Origin: Halotia wernerae
Lineage (GTDB): Bacteria; Cyanobacteriota; Cyanobacteriia; Cyanobacteriales; Nostocaceae
Direction: 5' to 3'
DNA length: 64,000 nt
Assembly: GCA_034931985.1 (NCBI GenBank)
Contig: JAYGHB010000107.1
Location: 7,286 to 71,285 of the forward strand
In this document: positions 9,867 through 18,966 of the stretch, one piece after another
How positions within the stretch are numbered: the first letter of the stretch is position 1
Layout: every line of letters starts with the position of its first letter
The notes under the pieces: model-generated
Told to the model about the DNA's origin: nothing
Database searches by the model: none
What the model saw: only the letters and a program-made list of their open reading frames with translations
Position numbers and translations under genes: made by a program

Positions 9867-11141
9867 ATGAAACTGAAACAACTTACTATTACTATCCTCA
9901 CTTTTTGTGTTGCTGCTTTTTCGGGAATAAAAGCTGCTGAAGCTGCATCATTTAAAGTAATTGCTGATGGTCTAAATAATGCCGGCGGTCTGAGTTTTAG
10001 TCCTGACGGTAGTCTCTATGTAACAGAGGCGGGAACTGGTGGAAGTGGAGCTTGTGTTCCACCATCAAGTGGTCAAGGCGATTCTTTATGCTACGGCACA
10101 ACTGGTGCAGTTACCAGGATAAAAAACGGTAAGCAAGAGCGTGTACTTACAGGGCTTCCCTCTTTAGCATTACCAGATGGGACTGGAGCCGGTGGCGCTA
10201 ATGATATCCAATTTGATGCCAAAGGTAAGCCTTATATTCTCATTGGCTATGCGGCTAATCCAGAGTTCCGCGATCGCAATTTAGGTGACACTGACCTAGG
10301 AAAAATCATCACTGCCGACTTTAACACCAATTCCTGGACAAGTATTGCCGATTTAGCTAACTATGAACTCGTTAACAACCCCGACGGCAACGATTTAGCT
10401 AGTAATCCCTTGGGTTTGTTAATTGATGGCAATACTTTGGTAGCTGTTGATGCAGGTGCAAACGACTTGCTGAGGGTGCAAACTGATGGCAGTAATTTAC
10501 AAACAATTACCGCTTTTCCTGAAGATATATTGACGAATCCAGTCTTCCCACCTTCGGGTTCTCCATCCAACGAACCATCACAAGTACCATCTCAAGAAGC
10601 AGCACCGCCGTCACAGTTTCCCATTCAAGCAGTACCCTCCAATATAGCCAAAGGCTCCGATGGTGCTTATTATGTTAGCCAATTTACTGGTTTCCCTTTT
10701 CCAGAAAATGGCGCAAAAATTTATCGCGTTGGTGCTGATGGTCAAACAACCATCTATGCAAATAATTTTACCCAACTCACAGACTTAGAATTTGATCCAG
10801 CAGGCAACTTGTATGCTTTGCAATATGCCAATCAGTCGGCTTGGAAGGGTAATTTAGAGGGTTCTTTAATCAAAATAGCTACTGATGGCACTCGTACAAC
10901 CCTCCTTAGTGGCAATGGATTAGAGTCACCTAGCGCCTTGACGATTGGTACTGATGGGGCAATTTACGTTACTAATCGAGGCGGTAGCCCTGGAGTTGGA
11001 CAAGTCCTCAGAATTGAAAATCTTAAATCTGTACCTGAACCTAATTCTACTTTAGGTTTGCTAGCGATCGCCGCTTTGGGCATTGCTTGTAGTAAGGGCT
11101 TTAGCCCTGCTTTTATGCAACTTAAATGCTCATCAACTTAA
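9867..11141 (+). CDS. scyD: ScyD, secreted NHL-type beta-propeller protein
   Basis: An exported protein of 424 aa from the ScyD/ScyE family. A clear signal peptide (about residues 1-27, ending near AEAAS) precedes repeated 'DG-x-(L/I/A)-Y-V-T/S' propeller blades. The C-terminus carries VPEPNSTLGLLAIAALGIA, which resembles a PEP-CTERM sorting motif, but the expected basic end is missing. The last residues are instead read from a palindromic dispersed repeat (GTAGTAAGGGCTTTAGCCCT) that runs into the stop. ScyD is thought to work in the periplasm on late assembly; its exact reaction is not established. Confidence 0.92.
   Translation: MKLKQLTITILTFCVAAFSGIKAAEAASFKVIADGLNNAGGLSFSPDGSLYVTEAGTGGSGACVPPSSGQGDSLCYGTTGAVTRIKNGKQERVLTGLPSLALPDGTGAGGANDIQFDAKGKPYILIGYAANPEFRDRNLGDTDLGKIITADFNTNSWTSIADLANYELVNNPDGNDLASNPLGLLIDGNTLVAVDAGANDLLRVQTDGSNLQTITAFPEDILTNPVFPPSGSPSNEPSQVPSQEAAPPSQFPIQAVPSNIAKGSDGAYYVSQFTGFPFPENGAKIYRVGADGQTTIYANNFTQLTDLEFDPAGNLYALQYANQSAWKGNLEGSLIKIATDGTRTTLLSGNGLESPSALTIGTDGAIYVTNRGGSPGVGQVLRIENLKSVPEPNSTLGLLAIAALGIACSKGFSPAFMQLKCSST
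11089..11108. repeat. dispersed palindrome inside the scyD 3' end
   Basis: GTAGTAAGGGCTTTAGCCCT belongs to the same family as AAGGACTGAAGTCCTTACTAC (reverse orientation) upstream of eboB and upstream of trpD. Here it lies within the coding frame of scyD and replaces the usual end of its PEP-CTERM-like tail. Confidence 0.6.
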
Positions 11142-11242
11142 AAAGTTTCACACCAAGTTCAATATTTCCCCTGTGTTCCCCAAGAACTCAGATTACTTGT
11201 GCCAAAAACCATCAAAATTACTAACTCTTAATTTCCAAAAAC

Positions 11243-12526
11243 ATGAAACTCAAATCAGTTGCTTTAGCTCTTTTATCTGTTTGTATTGCCACAGCTACTA
11301 CTGCAAAAGCAGCGTCAGCCGCAACTTTATCAGTAATTGCCGATGGTCTTGATAATCCCCGAAATTTGGCATTCGGCCCTGACGGTAGTATTTATGTAAC
11401 ACAGAGTGGTAAAGGCGGTGATGGCAAAGACGGTAGATGTATTCCATCACCTAGCGCTGGATTTATTCCTTTATGTGCTGGTCAGAATGGTTCCTTGACC
11501 AAAATTGCTACAGACGGTACAAAGACTGATATAGTATCCGGTCTGACTTCTTTAGCATTATCGCCCTCTGGAGAACAAGCAGCAGGGCCTGCGGACTTTA
11601 AATTTGACTCTAAAGGCAACGCTTATCTTTTAACTGGTCTTGCAGGTGATCCGAGCAATCGTGACACTATTTTAAAAGCTCCAGACTTAGGACAATTATA
11701 CAAAGTAGACTTAAGCACAGGTTCTTTGACAAGTCTTGCCGATTTTGCAGCCTACGAAACCGCGTTTAATCCTGATGGCACTGATTTAATTTCTAACCCC
11801 TACGCTTTGGCAATTGAAGGTGATACTGCTTATGTAGTTGATGGGGGTGGAAATACAATATATTCTGTGGGACTAGATGGTAGTGGTATTAAAAATGTAG
11901 CTGCATTTCCTCTAAAAGTCATACCTAGAGATAAACTCGAATATCCAGACCTTGGGCCAGATGTAGATCCATTAACCCTGCCAGTAACACAACAATCAGT
12001 ACCTACAGGCATTGCGATCGCTCCTGATGGTAGTTTAACAGTCAGTGAATATACTTATTTTCCTTATCCAGAAAAAGAAGCACGTCTGTTTAAAGTTGAT
12101 CCTAATGATTTGTCTATTCAGGCGATCGCTGATGGCTTTACACAACTGACTGGCGTAACTTATGATTCTGAAGGCAATTTGTATGCCTTGCAACACATTA
12201 ATAGTTCCGAATGGAAAGAGATTCAACAAGGCGGTATTATCACTGGTGATATCAGTGGTTCTTTGATCAAAATATCCCCTGATGGTACTCGTGAAACTAT
12301 CTGGAGTGGTAATGGATTAGAAGCTGCTTCTGGTATAACTTATGGCCCTGATGGTAGTTTTTATATTTCCAACCGAGCCAGACTTGCCGGCACAGGACAA
12401 GTTATTAAGATTGATCCCAACGCTAAAAGAGTTCCTGAAGCTTCTTCTACATTCGGTGTAGTAGCTGCTGCTGCTTTTGGCGCAAGTTCGCTGTTAAAGC
12501 GCAAACGTAAAGCAGAGATAGTTTAA
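11243..12526 (+). CDS. scyE: ScyE, secreted NHL-type beta-propeller protein
   Basis: A paralog of ScyD (427 aa) that shares the signal peptide, the opening SVIADGLDNPRNLAFGPDGS, and the propeller repeats. The signal peptide covers about residues 1-27 (TTAKAASAA). The C-terminus has a full PEP-CTERM-like end: VPEASSTFGVVAAAAFG, a hydrophobic stretch, then LLKRKRKAE. It is required for normal scytonemin formation in the family, probably by periplasmic assembly of monomers. It follows scyD in the same orientation, so the two look like a tandem duplication. Confidence 0.92.
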   Translation: MKLKSVALALLSVCIATATTAKAASAATLSVIADGLDNPRNLAFGPDGSIYVTQSGKGGDGKDGRCIPSPSAGFIPLCAGQNGSLTKIATDGTKTDIVSGLTSLALSPSGEQAAGPADFKFDSKGNAYLLTGLAGDPSNRDTILKAPDLGQLYKVDLSTGSLTSLADFAAYETAFNPDGTDLISNPYALAIEGDTAYVVDGGGNTIYSVGLDGSGIKNVAAFPLKVIPRDKLEYPDLGPDVDPLTLPVTQQSVPTGIAIAPDGSLTVSEYTYFPYPEKEARLFKVDPNDLSIQAIADGFTQLTGVTYDSEGNLYALQHINSSEWKEIQQGGIITGDISGSLIKISPDGTRETIWSGNGLEAASGITYGPDGSFYISNRARLAGTGQVIKIDPNAKRVPEASSTFGVVAAAAFGASSLLKRKRKAEIV

Positions 12527-12676
12527 TATTTCTTAACAAAATAGAATGCTGCCTCAAACCAAAAGTTGAACTTAAACATGAGGCAGCAGCCCGAAATTTA
12601 GGGTTCCCGAACTAGGACTAGGAACAAAATTAGGATTCAGCAAGAGTATACCTCATACAACCAGTACTTAAAGCTC

Positions 12677-13831
12677 ATGGGATTAATCAAGAATTTGTCA
12701 ATCGGCATTCTCGGTGCTGGGTTCACAGTATTAGCAACAGCTGCTCAAGCTAAAGCTGTAACATTAACTTACGACAGAAGTATCGGCAGTCCTGGCTTCG
12801 GCCCTGGAGAGTTATTTGTTCCCCAAGGCATAACAGTGGATGAATCTGGTAATACCCTTATCAGTAACGGTCGCGGTCTTAACCCAGACGGTAGTTTTAA
12901 CCCCAACATCGGCAACAAAGTTGAAGTATTTGATCCTCAAGGTAATTATATTGGAGCGATCGGCGAAGGCGGTAAAGGGCCTGGACAATTCGACGAGCCA
13001 TCAGCACTAGAAATTGATCCTGATACTGGAAATCTCTATGTGGGTGATGTTTTTAACAATCGCGTTAACGTCTACGATCCACAGGGTAACTTTATTAACT
13101 CCTTTGGTGACTTTGGCGGTCTGATACCGGGTAGGGCTTTCTTTGGGCCATCTGGTGTGACATTTGACAAAGATGGCAATGTCTATGTAGGTGATTTTAG
13201 CGGTGACAAGATCAATAAATACACCAAAGGCGGCGAATTGATTGGTAGTATTGGCAGTTCTGGTACTGAACCTGGACAATTTCAAGGCCCAGCAGGTATC
13301 AGAGTTTCCCCAGTCAGCGGCAATTTCTTTGTCAGTGATCAATTTAACAACCGCATTCAGGTTCTTGATCCTGAAGGGAATCCGCTATTGACATTTGGTA
13401 CACAAGGTACTGGAGAGGGAGAGTTTAATCAGCCAATTGGCATCGAAGTAGACGAATTTGAGAATATCTATGTGGCTGATTCTATTAACAGCCGTGTTCA
13501 GGTATTTGATAAAGATGGTAACTTCTTGACTGCATTCGGTAAAGCTAGTGCAGCACCACCACCCCAACTAGGTGAGCCTCCCTTTGGCGACCCCCTTGAC
13601 TTGACACCAGGCACATTCAACTGGACAGCTGGTACAAGCTACAAAGATGGCAAACTCTATGTAGGCGATTTCTTCCAAGGTCGTGTTCAAGTATTAAACG
13701 TAGAAGATAGAGCTAAAGTGCCTGAACCTAATTCAGCATTAGGTTTAGCGTTATTGGGACTTGGAGCTACTACTGTCACATTGAGAAAACGTCGTCAACA
13801 AAAGTCAGTCATTCGTTTAGAAAAAGCATAA
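12677..13831 (+). CDS. scyF: ScyF, secreted NHL-repeat protein
   Basis: An NHL-repeat protein of 384 aa. Blades are clear: repeated 'P-x-G-I-x-V-(D/S)' followed by 'NR(V/I)(N/Q)V-(Y/F/L)-D-(P/K)-(Q/E/D)-G-N' occur at least five times, so a six-blade propeller is likely. A signal peptide ends near residue 29 (AAQAKAV). The C-terminus VPEPNSALGLALLGLGA followed by LRKRRQQ is a PEP-CTERM-like sorting signal. It ends the scyA-F block, and a hairpin lies 39 bp after its stop. Confidence 0.92.
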   Translation: MGLIKNLSIGILGAGFTVLATAAQAKAVTLTYDRSIGSPGFGPGELFVPQGITVDESGNTLISNGRGLNPDGSFNPNIGNKVEVFDPQGNYIGAIGEGGKGPGQFDEPSALEIDPDTGNLYVGDVFNNRVNVYDPQGNFINSFGDFGGLIPGRAFFGPSGVTFDKDGNVYVGDFSGDKINKYTKGGELIGSIGSSGTEPGQFQGPAGIRVSPVSGNFFVSDQFNNRIQVLDPEGNPLLTFGTQGTGEGEFNQPIGIEVDEFENIYVADSINSRVQVFDKDGNFLTAFGKASAAPPPQLGEPPFGDPLDLTPGTFNWTAGTSYKDGKLYVGDFFQGRVQVLNVEDRAKVPEPNSALGLALLGLGATTVTLRKRRQQKSVIRLEKA

Positions 13832-13869
13832 GAAAAGACTGGTGTTTAAACCAATTCCCAGTTAATTTT

Positions 13870-13896
13870 TCTCGTTCCCAGTCTTTGGGAACGAGA
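13870..13896. terminator. hairpin after scyF
   Basis: Perfect 11-bp arms TCTCGTTCCCA / TGGGAACGAGA enclose the loop GTCTT. It lies between scyF and eboA. There is no U-run after it on the plus strand, and this palindrome resembles a common Nostoc dispersed repeat, so it may attenuate rather than end transcription. Confidence 0.45.
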
Positions 13897-13930
13897 AACC
13901 CTCAAAGTTTATGTAAATAATTGTAATGTC

Positions 13931-14659
13931 ATGTCTGCTGTAATTAATCTAAATGTAACTAGTATTACCGACTTACTGCGTCATTGGATTTCACTGCAAG
14001 TTACTCCAGAAGCTTTTACTTGGCTAGATGAAAAGCAAGAGCAGATTGCTAGAGGTGCTAGTACGCGAGTGTTTTTTACTGCATTCAGCGCTGTGCCACG
14101 TTACACAGGTAAAAATCAGCTGAATTTAACTCCAAAAGACTTAAAAGCAGCTTCGGCTATCCAATCAGGCTGGTTTCCTGGTAATTGGACTGTAGATCAA
14201 GCAGCTCGTACATTACTAGTATTAGCTCTGCCACAAGCTGATGTAGAGAAATACTTGCATACCTTAGAACAAGTATTCACAACTGCCGATGTCGGAGAAT
14301 TAATAGCACTATATCAAGCCTTACCTTTGCTGCCTTACCCAGAACGGTTGCGAAAACGGGCTGCTGAAGGTGTTCGCAGCAATATGATAGCAGTTTTTAA
14401 TGCGATCGCTTTACAAAATCCCTATCCAGCGCAGTATTTTGATACTCTGGCGTGGAACCAGATGATATTAAAAGCTTTATTTGTCGGTAGTCCTCTGCAT
14501 TTAATTCATGGTTTGGATTCTCGTGCTAATGAAGAGTTGGCGAGGATGTTAGTTGACTATGCCCATGAACGTCATAGTGCTAATCGTTCAATACCTGCTG
14601 AACTCTGGCGATTGGTGGGAGATGGGGGAATTTTATCGGGCTACGCCCCGCTTCGCTAA
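13931..14659 (+). CDS. eboA: EboA, ebo-cluster protein
   Basis: An EboA-family protein of 242 aa; no catalytic motif is evident. The ebo genes are needed to deliver the scytonemin monomer precursor to the periplasm in N. punctiforme, and EboA is the first gene of that set. The chain is mostly helical with no membrane segment. The last seven residues and the stop are encoded by a dispersed repeat (CGGGCTACGCCCCGCTTCGC), so the natural C-terminus has probably been replaced or extended. eboB follows after a short gap filled by repeats. Confidence 0.85.
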   Translation: MSAVINLNVTSITDLLRHWISLQVTPEAFTWLDEKQEQIARGASTRVFFTAFSAVPRYTGKNQLNLTPKDLKAASAIQSGWFPGNWTVDQAARTLLVLALPQADVEKYLHTLEQVFTTADVGELIALYQALPLLPYPERLRKRAAEGVRSNMIAVFNAIALQNPYPAQYFDTLAWNQMILKALFVGSPLHLIHGLDSRANEELARMLVDYAHERHSANRSIPAELWRLVGDGGILSGYAPLR

Positions 14660-14746
14660 CACGCAGAGGCGCAACGCACCGCCAGGAATAGGCGCGTTAG
14701 CCTACATTGAATAAGAGTAAAGAAGGACTGAAGTCCTTACTACAAA
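14636..14746. repeat. two dispersed repeats between eboA and eboB
   Basis: The first block contains GGGCTACGCCCCGCTTC and overlaps the end of eboA; a sister copy lies after eboD near 20784. The second (14723-14746) is the palindrome AAGGACTGAAGTCCTTACTA, also found near 29555 and, inverted, in scyD. Confidence 0.6.
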
Positions 14747-14754
14747 CTAAAAAT

Positions 14755-15663
14755 ATGATGTATATTGATCCTCACATTCACATGAGTTCCCGCACAACTG
14801 ATGATTATCAGATGATGCAAAAGTTGGGAATTGTAGCGGTGATTGAGCCGGCTTTTTGGTTAGGACAACCCCGTACTAATATTGGCTCTTTTCAAGATTA
14901 TTTCAGCAGTTTAGTTGGTTGGGAAAGATTTCGGGCTGCACAATTTGGGATTAAGCACTACTGCACAATTGGCTTAAATTCTAAAGAAGCAAATAACGAA
15001 GCTTTGGCAGAACAAGTGATGGAATTATTACCTTTGTATGCTTGCAAAGAAGGTGTAGTTGCCATTGGTGAAATTGGCTACGACGATATGACCCCAGCCG
15101 AAGATAAATATTTCCGTCTCCAGCTAGAATTGGCGAAAGAACTAAATATGTTGGTGATGATTCATACGCCTCATCGTGATAAAAAAGCGGGTACAAGTCG
15201 CAGTATGGATGTGTGTATTGAACATGGGTTAAAGCCATCACAAGTAATTGTGGATCATAACAATGAAGAGACTGTTGCAGAAGTTTTAGAGCGAGGCTTT
15301 TGGGCAGCTTTCACGATTTACCCTAATACAAAAATGGGGAATGCCCGCATGGTAGAAGTTGTCCGCGAGTATGGCAGTAATCGCATCATTGTAGATAGTA
15401 GCGCGGATTGGGGAGTTAGCGATCCTTTGGCTGTACCTAAGACTGCCTTACTGATGTTGGAACGGGGAATTGCTGAAGCTGATGTGCAGAAAGTTTGTTA
15501 TCAAAATGCTCTTACAGCTTACAGCCAAAGTGGTCAAATGCAAGAATCCGACTGGTTGAATCCAACTCCTATCGACCAGCGACAGTTATTTAATGATAAT
15601 TCCGTACTGCGAGGACAACAACCATTAGTAGAGTCGCGCCATGATTACGCCTTAATTGAATGA
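14755..15663 (+). CDS. eboB: EboB, TatD-like metal-dependent hydrolase
   Basis: An amidohydrolase-fold protein of about 302 aa. The metal-binding HxH motif is in DPHIHMSSRTTDDY at the N-terminus; a Glu ligand (GEIGYDDMTPAED), a His (MIHTPHRDK), and a late Asp (IIVDSSADWG) complete a TatD-type site. The frame stays open back to a TTG at 14707, but that stretch is a dispersed palindrome, so ATG 14755 or 14758 is the real start. It overlaps eboC by four bases (ATGA), which implies translational coupling. The substrate is unknown; a role in handling a metabolite for export is inferred from the ebo context. Confidence 0.87.
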   Translation: MMYIDPHIHMSSRTTDDYQMMQKLGIVAVIEPAFWLGQPRTNIGSFQDYFSSLVGWERFRAAQFGIKHYCTIGLNSKEANNEALAEQVMELLPLYACKEGVVAIGEIGYDDMTPAEDKYFRLQLELAKELNMLVMIHTPHRDKKAGTSRSMDVCIEHGLKPSQVIVDHNNEETVAEVLERGFWAAFTIYPNTKMGNARMVEVVREYGSNRIIVDSSADWGVSDPLAVPKTALLMLERGIAEADVQKVCYQNALTAYSQSGQMQESDWLNPTPIDQRQLFNDNSVLRGQQPLVESRHDYALIE

Positions 15664-16577
15664 GAATTATGAACACTGCAACATCAACTTCCTACCGCTG
15701 GTGGGCATATCTGCAATTGATGCGGCCTGCCAATATTATCACTGCATGGGCAGATATTATGGCTGGCTTTGCTGCTTCGGGGTATTTTGTTCTCAATCAT
15801 CAGTTCAATTTAATTCCACTGCTTTGGTTGCTATTAGCTACTACTGGTTTATACGGTGGAGGGATTGTATTTAATGATGTTTTTGATACCAAATTAGATG
15901 CCCAAGAACGTCCAGAGCGACCAATTCCCAGTGGTAGAGCGTCTCGAAACGGGGCAACTTTACTTGGTGGTATGCTTTTGAGTGTAGGTGTAGCCGCAGC
16001 TGCTCAAGTCTCTTGGTTAAGTGCTACTGTGGCGATCGCGATCGCGTCTTTTGCTCTGTTGTATGATGCGTTTGGTAAGCATCACCCTATTTTTGGCCCC
16101 ATCAATATGGGAATTTGCCGTGGAGGTAACTTATTACTGGGTGCAAGTATCTTGCCAATGGCACTCAGAGAATATTGGTTTTTAGCTTTGATTCCCATAG
16201 TATATATTGCTGCAATTACCATCCTCAGTCGGGGTGAAGTACACGGGGCAAAGCTGAATACTGCCTTAGTAGCGCTATCGCTAATTGTCATAGTCATTGC
16301 CGGACTTTTAGGGTTAGGGCTGTTACCAGATTATCAAGTCCTCACAGCATTACCGTTTGTAGTTGTGTTCGCTGTGCGGGTGTTGTTTCCTTTTATCAAA
16401 GCAGTACGCGAACCTACCCCAGAACAAATCCGTATTGCAGTCAAAGCTGGAATTTTATCACTGATTGTCTTAGATAGTACTGTGGCTGCGGGTTTTGCAG
16501 GTTTACTCTATGGGTTGCTAGTTCTGGGTCTGCTACCAATTTCCATAAAACTGGCACAAGTATTTGCAGTGACTTAA
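15660..16577 (+). CDS. eboC: EboC, UbiA-family prenyltransferase-like membrane protein
   Basis: An integral membrane protein of 305 aa with about eight hydrophobic segments. The first Asp-rich motif of UbiA enzymes is seen as NDVFDTKLDAQERPERPIPSG (near residues 72-92, N and D ligands for Mg-diphosphate). A second polar motif, YDAFGKHHPIFGP, stands where the second Asp-rich loop belongs. The product may prenylate a carrier or the transported metabolite; no substrate has been shown that I know of. Start ATG 15660 overlaps the eboB stop; an in-frame ATG follows at 15669. Confidence 0.88.
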   Translation: MRIMNTATSTSYRWWAYLQLMRPANIITAWADIMAGFAASGYFVLNHQFNLIPLLWLLLATTGLYGGGIVFNDVFDTKLDAQERPERPIPSGRASRNGATLLGGMLLSVGVAAAAQVSWLSATVAIAIASFALLYDAFGKHHPIFGPINMGICRGGNLLLGASILPMALREYWFLALIPIVYIAAITILSRGEVHGAKLNTALVALSLIVIVIAGLLGLGLLPDYQVLTALPFVVVFAVRVLFPFIKAVREPTPEQIRIAVKAGILSLIVLDSTVAAGFAGLLYGLLVLGLLPISIKLAQVFAVT

Positions 16578-16671
16578 AGCATAAATTTTACAATTTGGAC
16601 TGATATGTATTGGCGATGTCTTAAGTAATAAAGCCAACGTCTTCAAGGTGCTTCTAGGAAATTAATAGCTC

Positions 16672-17961
16672 ATGCACATTCTGATTTATTCTTACAACTA
16701 TCATCCAGAGCCGATTGGAATTGCGCCCTTGATGACCGAACTAGCAGAAGGGCTGGTAGAGCGAGGTCATGAAGTAAGGGTAATTACAGGAATGCCTAAT
16801 TATCCTCAGCGCCAGATTTACGACGGCTACCGTGGTAAGTTGTATGTTACTGAACAAAAAAATGGCGTTAAGATTCAACGCAGCTACTTACGAATAAAAT
16901 CTAAACCCAACCTCATAGACCGACTGTTATTAGAATTAAGCTTTGTCTTTACAAGTTTGCCACAAGCCCTAAAGGGCGAACGACCTGATGTAATTCTCTT
17001 AACAGTACCACCGCTACTAGTTTGTTTACCTGCAACTTTACTCGGTTGGTTATACAACTGCCCAGTAGTATTAAATGTGCAAGATATTCTTCCTGAAGCG
17101 GCTGTACGTGTAGGACTAATCAAAAATAAATTAATAATTCGGGCTTTTGAAACTTTAGAAAAATTTGCTTATCGTACTGCCCATACTATTAGCGTGATTG
17201 CCGATGGTTTTGTGGATAATTTAGTCCAAAAGAATGTACCTGCAAATAAAATTGCCTGTATTCCCAATTGGGTAAATCTTAATTTCGTTAAGCCTTTATC
17301 GAAGCAGAATAACTCTTGGAAAAGCGCCCATCAATTAGATGATAAATTTGTGGTGCTTTATTCCGGTAATATTGCTCTCACCCAAGGTTTGGAGACAGTT
17401 GTAGAAGCAGCAGTTCGTTTGCTTCATATTAAAGACATTGCTTTTGTGATTGCTGGAGAATCGAAAGCGCTGGAAAGATTGCAGCAACATTGTCTGACTT
17501 GTGGAGCAGATAATGTTTTGCTAGTGCCTTTACAACCGCGAGAAAAACTACCACAAATGTTAGCAGCAGCAGACGTGGGTTTGATTGTACAAAAGCGCAA
17601 TGTGATTTCTTTTAATATGCCTTCAAAAATACCGCTGTTGCTAGCTAGTGGTCGTCCAATTGTAGGTTCAGTTCCCGCCACTGGTACTGCTGCTAAAGCT
17701 ATTCAACAAAGTGGTGGCGGCTTAGTTGTTGAACCAGAGTCACCCGAATCTTTGGCAAATGCAGTGCAGAATTTATATGCTAATCCGGCTTTAGCAGCGC
17801 AGCTTGGTGACAAAGGCAGAAAGTTTGCAGTTAAAAACTATGCCTTTGAACAAGCGCTGGATAGTTATGAACAGTTATTTACTGATGTTATTGCTAACCG
17901 AGCTAAAAATTTGGATATTTTGCCTAAATTCATTTCCAAGGAATCACTTGCTGATATTTGA
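16672..17961 (+). CDS. GT4-family glycosyltransferase (WcaI-like)
   Basis: A glycosyltransferase of 429 aa with the GT-B fold. The N-terminal domain opens MHILIYSYNYHPEPIGIAP, typical of WcaI-type enzymes. The C-terminal domain has the nucleotide-sugar-binding segment FNMPSKIPLLLASGRP and the GLVVEPESPESLA loop with the E-x7-E-like spacing of GT4. A hydrophobic segment near residue 115 may associate with membrane. A glycosyltransferase occupies the same position after scyF in N. punctiforme, where scytonemin and its relatives can be tied to polysaccharide. Its acceptor is unknown. Confidence 0.85.
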   Translation: MHILIYSYNYHPEPIGIAPLMTELAEGLVERGHEVRVITGMPNYPQRQIYDGYRGKLYVTEQKNGVKIQRSYLRIKSKPNLIDRLLLELSFVFTSLPQALKGERPDVILLTVPPLLVCLPATLLGWLYNCPVVLNVQDILPEAAVRVGLIKNKLIIRAFETLEKFAYRTAHTISVIADGFVDNLVQKNVPANKIACIPNWVNLNFVKPLSKQNNSWKSAHQLDDKFVVLYSGNIALTQGLETVVEAAVRLLHIKDIAFVIAGESKALERLQQHCLTCGADNVLLVPLQPREKLPQMLAAADVGLIVQKRNVISFNMPSKIPLLLASGRPIVGSVPATGTAAKAIQQSGGGLVVEPESPESLANAVQNLYANPALAAQLGDKGRKFAVKNYAFEQALDSYEQLFTDVIANRAKNLDILPKFISKESLADI

Positions 17962-17979
17962 AAATTGGGGACAGAAAAA

Positions 17980-18798
17980 ATGCCTTTGAAAGCCATCGCC
18001 CTTAAGCCTGAATTAGTAAATCATGTCAGACCCCGAAGAGTTACCATCATCGGTGGGTGTGGTAGGATGGGAAGATTATTTAAAGAGCAACTTTCGGCAA
18101 TAGGTCATAACGTTAGTGTTCTTGAACAAGAAGATTGGGAGGATGCAGAACAACTGTTGAGTCCAGCAGAACTGGTGTTAGTATCTGTTCCCATTGCATA
18201 TACAGTTGATGTTATTAAAAGTGCAGCTAGATATTTAACTCCAACTACAGCTTTGTGTGATATCACAAGTATTAAAACACAGCCAACTCAAGCAATGCTC
18301 GAATCTCATTGTGGGCCTGTTATGGGACTACATCCGATGTTTGGGCCAAATATCACATCGTTTTTGCAGCAAAAAGTGGTAGTATGTCCAGGACGAAATG
18401 ATGATTCATTTCAATGGTTACTAGACTTGATTAAAAGTCAGGGGGGAGAGTTAATTGTTTGCACGCCTGAAGAACACGACGAAATGATGGTTGTTATTCA
18501 AGCGACGCAGCACTTTTGTAGATTTAGTATTGGCGTTTTTTTTGCAGCAGTAAATATTGATATAGACCGGAGTTTAACAATGTCAACTCCTAGCTATCGC
18601 CAAGAAATTGATATTCTTAAACGTTTGTTTGCTCAAAATCCTAATTTATGTGTTGACATCATGTTAGCTTCGGAAGAAAGTTGTCAAGCAATTAGTTCTT
18701 TAGCTGATAATTATAGCCGCTTAGCAAGATTAGTGGCTAAAAAAGATAGAGTTGCATTAATTGAAGAGTTTGAAAATACTCAAAGGTTTTTTGAATAG
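17980..18798 (+). CDS. tyrA: prephenate/arogenate dehydrogenase
   Basis: An NAD(P)-dependent dehydrogenase of 272 aa that oxidatively decarboxylates prephenate or arogenate towards tyrosine or p-hydroxyphenylpyruvate, one of the two ScyA substrates. The dinucleotide loop is VTIIGGCGRMGRLF (near residue 22). Family landmarks include LCDITSIKTQP and MGLHPMFGPNITSF, with the catalytic His in the latter. The frame is open to a TTG at 17965, but ATG 17980 (MPLKAIALK) fits better. It is a dedicated copy supplying the scytonemin pathway, placed 18 bp after the glycosyltransferase. Confidence 0.88.
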   Translation: MPLKAIALKPELVNHVRPRRVTIIGGCGRMGRLFKEQLSAIGHNVSVLEQEDWEDAEQLLSPAELVLVSVPIAYTVDVIKSAARYLTPTTALCDITSIKTQPTQAMLESHCGPVMGLHPMFGPNITSFLQQKVVVCPGRNDDSFQWLLDLIKSQGGELIVCTPEEHDEMMVVIQATQHFCRFSIGVFFAAVNIDIDRSLTMSTPSYRQEIDILKRLFAQNPNLCVDIMLASEESCQAISSLADNYSRLARLVAKKDRVALIEEFENTQRFFE

Positions 18799-18966
18799 AA
18801 AATCAATAAGTATATGGGTGATTTATTTAAGATCTAAATAAGTTGTATTATTTTTTAACAAACCGCAGAGACGCGGAGTACACAGAGAAAAGAATCAAGA
18901 GAGGTTTTCATGATAGAGGCAAAGAAATCTATACCTGAGCAAAATGAGAATTGCCATAAATAAATT

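Noticed and set aside
13870..13896. Strong terminator ending the scy operon
   Set aside because: The hairpin is perfect but lacks a U-run and resembles a dispersed repeat, so I keep it only as a low-confidence terminator.
14707..14754. N-terminal extension of EboB from TTG 14707
   Set aside because: The extra codons lie in a dispersed palindrome; ATG 14755 or 14758 puts the HxH motif at the expected place.
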